DNA from: Butyrivibrio sp.
GTDB taxonomy: Bacteria > Bacillota > Clostridia > Lachnospirales > Lachnospiraceae
NCBI RefSeq assembly: GCF_015056685.1
Contig: NZ_SVFW01000081.1
Coordinates: forward strand, 1 to 9,710
Length of the DNA: 9,710 nucleotides
Direction of reading: 5' to 3'
Shown: piece after piece, positions 1 to 6,476 of the stretch
Layout: every line of letters begins with the position of its first letter
Position numbering within the stretch: position 1 is the first letter of the stretch
Program-made: the position numbers and the translations under genes
The notes under the pieces: model-generated
What the model saw: the letters and a program-made list of their open reading frames with translations, nothing else
Told to the model about the DNA's origin: nothing
Database searches by the model: none

Positions 1-53
1 ATTAACCAACAGACTACGTTGATCAATCCTGTTTTTTAATTGTTAAAGGCTAA

Positions 54-142
54 CCCCTCACGAATAACCCTCAAACTAGCCCCTCAAGTTTGCCCCTCAC
101 GAGCAACCCTCATGAAAGACACCTCGCGAAGGTAGCCCCTCA
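54..142. repeat. 13-bp-phased CCCTCA repeat array
   Basis: The hexamer CCCTCA starts at 55, 68, 81, 94 and 107, exactly 13 bp apart each time, with a further copy at 137 after a degenerate stretch (CACCTC at 120-125). Most copies carry an extra C in front (CCCCTCA). The seven bases between hexamers vary (CGAATAA, AACTAGC, AGTTTGC, CGAGCAA, TGAAAGA). On the other strand the unit reads TGAGGG plus a 7-mer. The period is not a multiple of three, so this is not a coding repeat. It lies downstream of the leftward sce7726-type gene. It looks like a cluster of protein-binding sites (iterons, or a transposon or recombinase end), but I do not recognise the family and the role is unknown. Confidence 0.6.
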
Positions 143-200
143 TAAAATCGATTACCCTATTATTTATCGCTGCTAATCAGGAATAATACTGTGTGTTGAA

Positions 201-992
201 CTATTGATATACCTTGCATGGAGCTATACAGTTTTTGAAGAAAAATTGGTAGTCTATATTAGGAATATCGTTCATGTACTTATTTAGGAAAAACCATTGG
301 TCCTGATATCTTGTTTTTAAAGCTTTTTTGAATTCTTTGTTGATTTGCGAATTGCTTAAAGCTTCTATAACATCATCGATTGATGAATCTTTGCTTAGAT
401 TATTATCTAGCTTGATTTGTGACATTTCAGCAGACGATAATGCCTGTAACTGTATTTTTGAAGAAAGAGCAACACTTTTCTGAGGATTTCTGTAATTATA
501 GAAGTGATAGTCCCCATTTTTGTGTGAATAATAAGTAATCCCAATTGTAGAATCTGTCTTTTCAATTATTTCACTTAGCTTTTTCTCTGAGCAGATGATG
601 TGAATGTATTCAAACACTTTTTTATAATCGTTAAGCTGCTTGTCTAGCCTATTTAGGTTATCCAGATCTGTTTTAATTTCATAAGCATGGCTTGTTCCAT
701 TAATTTTGCACAAATCAATTCTACTATTACCTACTGGAAATTCGAACAGTGAAATTGCTGATGATTTTACCAGTCTTTTGTTTATAAATGCTGATTTAAC
801 AGATGCTTCATTCGGATAATACTTAAATAAAATAGAAGTAATAAAGGTCCTGGCTGAACTCTTGTTGAGATCATAATATGCATTTGAATTGATGCTATAT
901 AAAAGATCTAGAAGATCACTTTCGCTTTTTAACGGGCTATAGCTTTTACTTAATTGCTGAATCTCAGAGAAAGAAAGACTATTCATATACAT
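201..992 (-). CDS. sce7726 family protein, PD-(D/E)XK nuclease-like
   Basis: The 263-aa protein matches my memory of the uncharacterised sce7726 family. Residues 81-111 carry the family core: the run FEFPVGNSRIDL, then YEIKTDLD, then a helix with RLDKQLNDY. Asp93 with Glu105-x-Lys107 fits a PD-(D/E)XK nuclease fold, so DNA or RNA cleavage is an inference; no activity is known to me. There is no signal peptide or membrane segment. The first ATG (990-992) is preferred because GAGGAG (complement of 1000-1005) lies 7 nt upstream; a second in-frame ATG two codons later is also possible. The gene diverges from the HigB-HigA operon and its promoter overlaps the same operator. sce7726 genes are, as I recall, often adjacent to sce7725 genes, and a Beta/sce7725-like gene is present at 2528. 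Confidence 0.75.
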   Translation of the reverse strand: MYMNSLSFSEIQQLSKSYSPLKSESDLLDLLYSINSNAYYDLNKSSARTFITSILFKYYPNEASVKSAFINKRLVKSSAISLFEFPVGNSRIDLCKINGTSHAYEIKTDLDNLNRLDKQLNDYKKVFEYIHIICSEKKLSEIIEKTDSTIGITYYSHKNGDYHFYNYRNPQKSVALSSKIQLQALSSAEMSQIKLDNNLSKDSSIDDVIEALSNSQINKEFKKALKTRYQDQWFFLNKYMNDIPNIDYQFFFKNCIAPCKVYQ

Positions 993-1032
993 CTCGTCTC
1001 TCCTCGTTATAGTAATTATTACGACTTTTTTT

Positions 1033-1062
1033 ATTGTACCATATTTTAGATAGAAATCACAA
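1033..1062 (-). promoter_or_regulatory. Leftward promoter of the sce7726 gene
   Basis: Read on the minus strand, TTGTGA (1062-1057) and TACAAT (1038-1033) are separated by 18 bp. The -10 box is extended (TGG before TACAAT). The -35 hexamer lies inside the left arm of the dyad at 1056-1086, so a protein bound there should repress this promoter. Confidence 0.5.
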
Positions 1063-1086
1063 TTGACCTCTGAGGTTAATTGTGAT
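1056..1086. promoter_or_regulatory. 31-bp dyad operator in the divergent promoter region
   Basis: The arms ATCACAATTGACCT (1056-1069) and AGGTTAATTGTGAT (1073-1086) are inverted repeats with a single mismatch, around a 3-bp centre. The dyad covers the -35 of the rightward promoter, reaches its -10, and also covers the -35 of the leftward promoter. This is the expected arrangement for autoregulation by a HigA-type helix-turn-helix protein, here most likely the XRE-ImmA product at 1452-2531. The identity of the bound protein is inference. Confidence 0.6.
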
Positions 1087-1091
1087 ACTTT
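1063..1091 (+). promoter_or_regulatory. Rightward promoter of the HigB-HigA operon
   Basis: TTGACC (1063-1068), a 17-bp spacer and TACTTT (1086-1091), with an extended TGA just before the -10, form a good sigma-A-type promoter. It sits within the dyad operator. The 5' leader to the toxin start at 1128 would be about 30 nt. Confidence 0.55.
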
Positions 1092-1127
1092 GTAGTTACA
1101 AGGATATATCTAGGAGAAGCAAAATAA

Positions 1128-1439
1128 ATGACTTTACATTATTCAGATAAAAAACAGGATAAAATTTTAACCAGCGAAAGATTAATAAAGAAGACGTATG
1201 GGAGATTGTCTGATGGAATTATAAATAGATTGTCAGAAATAAGAGCAGCGGACACGTTAGAGGATATCCCAAATGTACCACCACCAAGAAGGCATAAATT
1301 GTCAGGCGGTGAAAATGAATGGGGACTTGATGTTTCTAGAAATTATAGAATTGTGATATGTCCATATGGAAAATATGACGTGAATGACCTTTCGACAATT
1401 GCTGAAGTGAAGTTGTTGAGAATCGAAGACTATCATTAA
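1128..1439 (+). CDS. higB-like: HigB/RelE-type mRNA interferase toxin
   Basis: The 103-aa protein has the RelE/HigB layout: helical N-terminus, PPPRRHKLSG at 51-60, a strand with SRNYRIVICP at 70-79, and the C-terminal DYH. His56 and the terminal Asp101-Tyr102-His103 correspond to the catalytic His and Asp-Tyr-His described for Proteus vulgaris HigB, a ribosome-dependent mRNA endonuclease. Activity here is inferred from that match. The start has AGGAG at 1112-1116, 11 nt upstream. It is the first gene of the operon and is followed 12 nt later by the XRE-ImmA gene; toxin-before-antitoxin order is the hallmark of HigBA. The length is normal for the family and all key residues are present, so the gene looks intact. 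Confidence 0.8.
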   Translation: MTLHYSDKKQDKILTSERLIKKTYGRLSDGIINRLSEIRAADTLEDIPNVPPPRRHKLSGGENEWGLDVSRNYRIVICPYGKYDVNDLSTIAEVKLLRIEDYH

Positions 1440-1451
1440 TGGGGTAATGAA

Positions 1452-2531
1452 ATGGATAAAGAGTTTATTGTTAATACAGGAAGAATAATAAAAGAATATA
1501 TGGCCTCAAGAGATATAACTCAAAAAGATTTGGCTATAAGAACGGGTATAAGCGAAAAACATATTTCTAATATGCTTAATGGAAAAAGTAGGCTTACTGA
1601 AGACATGGCACTTAAATTAGAATGTGTAATGCCGGATGTTAAGGCTGACTATTGGTTGAAATATGAACAGAAATATAGAGAATATTTAGCAAGGAATAAA
1701 CAGGAGAACGATCTTTCAAAAGAAGATTTGGTTTCTATATCTAAAAGATTTCATTTTTGCGATGTTTTTAAAGGCTTAGATTGGAGCTTGGAGAAACAGG
1801 CTTTAGAGATGCTAAAAATTCTTGGCATTAGTGATTTTAATTGCTTTGATGCAGTATATGATAAATTTGAAACGGCATTCATGGAGGATGGTGGAGAAAA
1901 AGAAGCTATTGCTATATGGCTTCGATTATGTGAAGAACAGATTGATATTCAGAATAAGGATATTGAAAATCAAGAGTTTGATAAGAATAAGTTGGAAGGG
2001 AAGCTACGGCTATTTAGAAATTTTGTTTTGATTGATAGTATTGAGGGAATAACTACAAATTGCAGAAGACTATGCAATAGATTGGGCATTTATTTGGTTA
2101 TTTATCCAACAATAACTAATTGTAAGGTAAGAGGAGCACTGAAAACATATTTAGGCAAGCCGGCTATTTTTTTAAGTGGACGATTTAACACGATGGATCA
2201 TATTTGGTTTGCCTTTTTCCATGAAATAGGGCATCTTTTAAAACATTATGATTCTAAATATTTTGAATTATCTATAGAAGGAGATTCAAGTTTAGAGGAG
2301 GTAGAGGCCAATTCTTTTGCAAGAGATTTATTGGTTGATTCAAAATGTTATTGTGATTTTGTAAATGAATTTGGTGGGAAAATAAGCAAAGAAGATATAG
2401 TGGTTTTTGCCAAGGAACAAAATACACTTCCTGGAATAGTTGTTGGCAGATTGCAACATGATGGGGTTATTGAGCAAAACCAGTTTAACATGTTCAAAAA
2501 TAAAATTGATATGAAGGAGGTGATTACGTGA
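1452..2531 (+). CDS. higA-like: XRE helix-turn-helix / ImmA-IrrE metallopeptidase fusion (HigA position)
   Basis: This 359-aa protein has an N-terminal XRE helix-turn-helix (about 11-60; the run TQKDLAIRTGISEKHISN is the recognition region) typical of HigA antitoxins. A helical linker follows. The ImmA/IrrE-type domain (about 200-300) has the zinc-protease motif HEIGH at 257-261 and a downstream EVEANSFARDLL in which Glu285 is the likely third ligand. Known relatives bind the promoter and neutralise the partner toxin through the N-terminus; ImmA/IrrE domains in other systems cleave a repressor or respond to damage. I infer that it represses the dyad at 1056-1086 and neutralises the upstream HigB-like toxin, possibly under proteolytic control. 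The Shine-Dalgarno is weak (GGGG at 1441-1444), suggesting translational coupling. Its stop overlaps the next start by 4 bp. Confidence 0.8.
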   Translation: MDKEFIVNTGRIIKEYMASRDITQKDLAIRTGISEKHISNMLNGKSRLTEDMALKLECVMPDVKADYWLKYEQKYREYLARNKQENDLSKEDLVSISKRFHFCDVFKGLDWSLEKQALEMLKILGISDFNCFDAVYDKFETAFMEDGGEKEAIAIWLRLCEEQIDIQNKDIENQEFDKNKLEGKLRLFRNFVLIDSIEGITTNCRRLCNRLGIYLVIYPTITNCKVRGALKTYLGKPAIFLSGRFNTMDHIWFAFFHEIGHLLKHYDSKYFELSIEGDSSLEEVEANSFARDLLVDSKCYCDFVNEFGGKISKEDIVVFAKEQNTLPGIVVGRLQHDGVIEQNQFNMFKNKIDMKEVIT

Positions 2532-3616
2532 TTTATGTACCAATTATAAAAAACAGAACGGCTGAAATTCGTGCACTAAAGATTTGCGCGGATTTTCTTT
2601 GTGAAGAAATTATTCCGTATTTTGAAATAATCAATGATCAGTACAAACCGAGACATGAGGTAGATTCAAAAGGGGAAAAGGTTTATGAACTAAAGCCAGG
2701 GAATAAAAAGAAAACTCCTAAAAAGGCTCAACCTTTGCCGGAGGATATTTGTACTCTTGAAAAAATAAATGAAGCTGTGGTGGGTAACAGATGCTTTATC
2801 GAGTATTTTAGATATTCAGAAGATGATTATCCTGATAGCAAGATAAACTTGAAAAAAGTAGAGTTGGCAAGGGAATTATCAAATGATTATGCAAAGTACG
2901 TAGAAAAAATTATTGATGTGTGTAGATTTGAGAAGTTTATTCCTGTGATTTCTATAAAAAAGTCTTTTGCAATCTCTAATTACGATTTAAAAGAACTGGT
3001 TGATAATATACGAAAAAAGGGAAATGCACTTGGAGTTAGGGTTCAGATTGATTTACTTGATGACTACATGGATTTTTTAGAACAAGAATTAAACGAAGCG
3101 GATTTTCTGTTCGTAGATATCGGAGAAAAACCTTATGTGGCTCAAGAATTCCTTTTACAGGATATAGCGGATTATTCAATAAATGCTACATGTATATTAA
3201 TCAATTCACCGAGACATAAAAAAGATGTGAAAAGAGAATATCAAATAGATGGCTGGGAACCGCTTATTAATAATATAGTTGCTATAAAGTATGCGGATTG
3301 TGGTTTTGATGGATTCGGTGACTATGCGGGGCTGAAAGACAATTTACCTGAAGATATTCCGGTTCAAAGCTATACGTTAGCTTTGATATATGAAGCCAAG
3401 GAAAACAAGTTTTGGTCGATAAGAAGTCAAATAATCGGCGATGCTATGGAAGTGAAGAAGATAGCTTTACTTCATGCGAGTGAATTTGATCCGGATGGAG
3501 ACTGCTACGCTTATAAGGAAATAAATCGAATTGATATAGGAAATCAGGCCAATTGGAATACTATAACTGTTGTTAGGTACATTGACCAGATGTCTAAGAG
3601 ATTGCATTTGCGTTGA
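2528..3616 (+). CDS. Beta-protein / sce7725-like family protein
   Basis: The 362-aa protein begins with IYVPIIKNRTAEIRALK, the start pattern of the Beta-protein family (the phage-related family behind Pfam Beta_protein) and of the similar sce7725 family, and has the run GFGDYAGLKD near residues 271-280 that I associate with Beta proteins. Residues 41-75 form a lysine-rich insertion. No catalytic motif stands out and the biochemical role is unknown. It starts with GTG at 2528, backed by a near-perfect AAGGAGGTG just upstream, and overlaps the XRE-ImmA stop by 4 bp, so it is translationally coupled to the toxin-antitoxin genes. The divergent sce7726 gene is the expected partner if this is a sce7725 relative. 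Choosing between Beta and sce7725 needs a profile search. Confidence 0.65.
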   Translation: MIYVPIIKNRTAEIRALKICADFLCEEIIPYFEIINDQYKPRHEVDSKGEKVYELKPGNKKKTPKKAQPLPEDICTLEKINEAVVGNRCFIEYFRYSEDDYPDSKINLKKVELARELSNDYAKYVEKIIDVCRFEKFIPVISIKKSFAISNYDLKELVDNIRKKGNALGVRVQIDLLDDYMDFLEQELNEADFLFVDIGEKPYVAQEFLLQDIADYSINATCILINSPRHKKDVKREYQIDGWEPLINNIVAIKYADCGFDGFGDYAGLKDNLPEDIPVQSYTLALIYEAKENKFWSIRSQIIGDAMEVKKIALLHASEFDPDGDCYAYKEINRIDIGNQANWNTITVVRYIDQMSKRLHLR

Positions 3617-3662
3617 TTTTTATTGTATATGAATAATTTCTGAGTGTACTAATTGGGGCTTA

Positions 3663-3671
3663 TGGTATAAT
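3663..3671 (+). promoter_or_regulatory. Extended -10 promoter element upstream of the DUF2971 gene
   Basis: TGGTATAAT is a perfect extended -10 sequence. No good -35 is found 17 bp upstream. The region 3617-3786 otherwise holds no open frame and no clear terminator for the preceding operon. Confidence 0.35.
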
Positions 3672-3786
3672 AACGCTGCCTTAAATTATGCTAAAATGTA
3701 CTGACATGATAGAATAATTTGCTTATGCCGATACCCGTATTAGTACTTAATTATATGATTGGTGCCATGTGTTTTTTAGGGGGAAT

Positions 3787-4387
3787 ATGCAGACATTTGT
3801 TAAACAAGAAGATTCTAATATTCCAATTATATCTAGAGGTTCGTTGTATCATTATACTTCTGTTGATGGATTAAAAGGAATTGTTGACGGTGAGTTTTGG
3901 ATAACTGACAGCGGGTTCCTTAATGATACTAAAGAGTTTCATGTTGCCAGTGATATTTTTATAGAACTGGTAGGGAAGAAAATAAAAAACCAGAGTGTTA
4001 GAAATAGAATATATAAGGCATTTTCTATTAAATATGAGGTTTTACAAGGGGAAGATTTATTGCCCCCAGACAGGTGCTATGTTCTTTCGTGTAGCTTGGA
4101 TTGCGATAGTTTGGTTATGTGGTCGGAGTACTCTGGTTTTATGGGATACTGCATGGAATTTGATGCGAAGCAACTAATGGGAGCATTTGATGATCATATA
4201 ACATTGCATAATAGTGATACAGAAGCCAAGCAAAAGGATACTTGAAATAATTGAGAATCACTCTGTTAATAATAGATTAGAGTTACCACTTTATGGAGTG
4301 ACTACAAAATACATACTACAGTCCGATGTGTGTAGATTGATTAGGCAAGAATATCCCAAATCCAAAGGAATGAGAATATGCGTATAA
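3787..4387 (+). pseudogene. DUF2971 protein, frameshifted and internally shortened
   Basis: The first frame (ATG 3787, stop 4243-4245) encodes the N-terminal two thirds of a DUF2971 protein: SLYHYTS, GFLNDTKEF and MWSEYSGFMGYCMEFD are in the right order. The frame then breaks. The +1 frame from about 4202 to the stop at 4385-4387 continues with KRILEIIENHSVNN and then LYGVTTKYI, which resembles the C-terminal strand of the family. The usual K-x-E-x-E-x-R block between them is absent, so there is also a small internal deletion. DUF2971 proteins are typically 230-300 aa and occur in defence loci. A GTG start at 3769 is possible, but AGGGGG at 3778-3783 favours 3787, although the spacing is short. 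The gene is probably non-functional. Confidence 0.6.
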
Positions 4388-4428
4388 CAAAAGTGTATCA
4401 TTAGCATGTTTTGGAGGATGAACTGAGT

Positions 4429-4676
4429 ATGTTTGAATCAATAGAAAGCTTTAGGTTTTTCAGTGTTTGAATTAGACAAGATTTTCCCTATAACTATTTT
4501 CTTGGGGAGAAAAAATAGTTATAGGAAGCAATGTTTTTTATGATTACACTAATAGTATGTCGTTCCTAAAATGAACAGGATAATAGGGAATATTCTAAAT
4601 CGGACTTATTCATAAAACATAGGAATCTTTGTTTCATAATATGAATTTAGATGAGAGAATTACGGAAGAATATTGA
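4429..4676 (+). pseudogene. Probable relic of an OLD/AAA-type ATPase gene N-terminus
   Basis: A good ribosome binding site (GGAGGA, 4413-4418) precedes ATG 4429, which opens MFESIESFRFF, the usual first line of OLD/AAA_21-type ATPases. It stops at 4468-4470. The next frame (4463-4543) continues with ELDKIFPITIFLGRKNSYRK, where the Walker A motif (normally G-K-N-N-S-G-K-S/T) has lost its invariant Gly and Lys. Further on, 4623-4676 reads SLFHNMNLDERITEEY, similar to the segment after the P-loop in these ATPases. Three frames and several stops mean it cannot be functional. The assignment rests on short matches recognised by eye. The rest of 4388-4734 holds nothing else I can name, and no convincing promoter for the next gene. 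Confidence 0.4.
4487..4525. repeat. Perfect 14-bp inverted repeat, 11-nt loop
   Basis: CCTATAACTATTTT (4487-4500) is exactly repeated in inverse orientation as AAAATAGTTATAGG (4512-4525). The hairpin is AT-rich, lacks a following T tract and lies inside the decayed ATPase gene, over its degenerate Walker A region. It is therefore not a typical terminator. Confidence 0.7.
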
Positions 4677-4734
4677 TTAGTAAATGGAAGAATTGACTTC
4701 TGTTAGGAGATATTTAGGTTAGGACGGTTATTAT

Positions 4735-5190
4735 ATGAAAAGTTGCTATGATTGGGATAAAAATGAATTAGAATTTAAGATTCCTGGTATGATGCACAAG
4801 TATGCATTGAAATTTAAAGGAAGAAAGACAATTGTAGGTGGCAAGAGTGCAACTGGAAAAACGATGTTGTGTAACACTCTAAAAGAAATACTGGATTATC
4901 ATGGAACAGCTGCAAAAGACTTCGATGCATCCAATATATTTATTTTAAACGCAGACAATAAGGAGAAACTTAGTAAGCAAAGTAAAAAATTGATAGTTAT
5001 AGATCGTGGAGAAATTCAGATTGATGATGAGATAAGAGATTTTATCAATCGAGATAGAAAAAACAGATATCTTCTGTTTCTAAGGCAACCCAAGGGGATT
5101 AATCTATCTCCTAACTATTTTGCTGACATGGAACAAAGAAAAGGCTCTATTGTATTGAACTATAGATACAATGAGCAAGGGTGGAATTGA
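4735..5190 (+). CDS. P-loop mini-ATPase, first gene of three-gene cassette
   Basis: The 151-aa protein carries a Walker A motif GGKSATGKT (35-43) and a Walker B-like strand KKLIVIDRGEI (84-94), with Asp90 and Glu93 available for Mg and water activation. The C-terminal part (RYLLFLRQPKGINLSP, then a short beta region) looks like the end of a compact ATPase core. It lacks the ABC signature and the long helical insertions of OLD, GajA or AriA ATPases, so it is far shorter than those. ATP binding is well supported; hydrolysis is an inference. The start has a modest AGGA (4721-4724) 10 nt upstream. The stop overlaps the next start by 1 bp (TGATG), so the two proteins are probably made together. 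I do not recognise a named family. Confidence 0.7.
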   Translation: MKSCYDWDKNELEFKIPGMMHKYALKFKGRKTIVGGKSATGKTMLCNTLKEILDYHGTAAKDFDASNIFILNADNKEKLSKQSKKLIVIDRGEIQIDDEIRDFINRDRKNRYLLFLRQPKGINLSPNYFADMEQRKGSIVLNYRYNEQGWN

Positions 5191-5951
5191 TGCTATATAT
5201 TATTACAGAAGATTCTAAATCAGGCTATGAGTTTTGGAAAATAGTGTTTGAATCTTACTTAAAAGATAACGAGTATATAATTAAAGTGGCTGCGGGAAAC
5301 CAGTCATTACGCAAAACATTTATTGATACTCTTGATAACTGCCATGATTCGAAAGACTCAATTTTGCTGATATTTGATAACATAGATGATACATCAAGCT
5401 TTAACCCTGGCAATTTGATAGAATATTGTGCGGCAAGTTGTAGAGATAAAGGCGTATGCTTTTATTATTCTGATTTTTATTGTTTCGAAAGTATCTTTTT
5501 GTCATACAAAGAATTGCTGAATATGACTTCAAATTGCAAACCGGATATTAAAAACACAGTTGAATATGTAAATAACGCCATCAAAAAAGGATATGGGTAT
5601 TGGGAATCCACAGATGAAATAGTTGATGCATTTTTAGATGAAAATGGAATTATAGCTAATAACCGGGAGCATTTTGAATCAGAATTATTATCTATAGCTA
5701 CGCGTAGCATTGGATATGGCCATTTTCATATAAAGAAATCTACGATTAGTAAAGGAAAATGCTGGTTAAATAGCTGCTTTGATATCCAAGCTACTATGAA
5801 TTCACGTGTTCACGAGAAAGATTGCAAAGAAAAATGCTGTTTTACAAATAAGAATATGGATACCGTAACGAAACTTAATGATATTTTTGATAACTCTATA
5901 TTAAAAGAATCAATGATTAGTAGGGTGATAGGGATAGAAGGAAGAGTATGA
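5190..5951 (+). CDS. TOPRIM / DUF4435-like putative nuclease, second gene of cassette
   Basis: The 253-aa protein starts with LYIITEDSKSGYEFW (conserved acidic residue Glu7, then Gly12), followed by ILLIFDNIDD (59-67, acidic residues 63, 66 and 67) and YYSDFYCFESIF (92-103). This order of strand-Glu, strand-Asp-x-x-Asp-Asp and a Phe-Glu-Ser motif matches TOPRIM domains of the OLD/DUF4435 kind, so a metal-dependent nuclease effector driven by the ATPase is inferred. The C-terminal third has a cysteine cluster (GKCWLNSC, then KDCKEKCC) that could bind zinc. ATG 5190 is preferred over the upstream GTG at 5181 because AAGGGTGG (5177-5184) is correctly spaced for it. It overlaps both neighbours (TGATG before, ATGA after), so the three genes are a coupled operon. 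Confidence 0.6.
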   Translation: MLYIITEDSKSGYEFWKIVFESYLKDNEYIIKVAAGNQSLRKTFIDTLDNCHDSKDSILLIFDNIDDTSSFNPGNLIEYCAASCRDKGVCFYYSDFYCFESIFLSYKELLNMTSNCKPDIKNTVEYVNNAIKKGYGYWESTDEIVDAFLDENGIIANNREHFESELLSIATRSIGYGHFHIKKSTISKGKCWLNSCFDIQATMNSRVHEKDCKEKCCFTNKNMDTVTKLNDIFDNSILKESMISRVIGIEGRV

Positions 5952-6415
5952 TAAAAATATACAATAAGGCTGACGGCTTTTTTGAACCGGCAAATGTTTT
6001 AATCGATGTTGAACGCTTTTTTGATATTTCTGTTCCTCCGAATGAGATAGATGAAATTGGCGTGCAAGTTATTGAAAGAATAGACGGAGCACATTTTGTC
6101 GATCAAGCTTTAGGAACAATTGAAACTCCCTATGGTATTACTTCATACAGAAATTTATCCACTGGGTGTAAAAGCGTACTTGATTATATTTACCTTACGA
6201 AACATCCAAGCAAATATAGAGATGTAAAGGCAGTGGACTTTACTGAGTGCGGATGGAATGCCATTGATTGTTTATTTGACGTAATTTCAGATGGTATTAG
6301 CGATAAGATTGGCATTATTATCCGACACGATGATGGATTGTATAATTGTAAGCCACATAAGATTCTTTTTAATAATGAAATAGCTATAGAAAGTATGAAA
6401 GAGTTCTATTTATAG
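5948..6415 (+). CDS. Uncharacterised 155-aa protein, third gene of cassette (DUF4869-like?)
   Basis: The start overlaps the TOPRIM gene by ATGA and has AAGGAAGAG just upstream, so it is part of the same operon. The soluble 155-aa protein has no signal peptide, membrane segment or obvious catalytic motif. The central run NLSTGCKSVLDYIYL followed by FTECGWNAIDCLFDVI faintly recalls the Gly-rich strand and Cys-containing helix of DUF4869 proteins of gut Firmicutes. That comparison is from memory and weak. As the last member of an ATPase-TOPRIM cassette it could be a sensor, an inhibitor of the nuclease or a target adaptor; nothing in the sequence decides between these. Confidence 0.6.
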   Translation: MIKIYNKADGFFEPANVLIDVERFFDISVPPNEIDEIGVQVIERIDGAHFVDQALGTIETPYGITSYRNLSTGCKSVLDYIYLTKHPSKYRDVKAVDFTECGWNAIDCLFDVISDGISDKIGIIIRHDDGLYNCKPHKILFNNEIAIESMKEFYL

Positions 6416-6476
6416 TAAAGGCAAGAGAAATGTAAGTGGTTGGAAGAATCTCGTGAATATAGTCTGTAAGGGGAGC

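Noticed and set aside
54..142. Possible CRISPR array
   Set aside because: The repeat core is only 6-7 bp with 7-bp intervals, far too short for CRISPR repeats and spacers, and no cas gene is near.
4693..4720. Promoter TTGACT / TAGGTT just before the mini-ATPase gene
   Set aside because: The -10 candidate is poor and overlaps the ribosome-site region closely; I could not support it over read-through from upstream.
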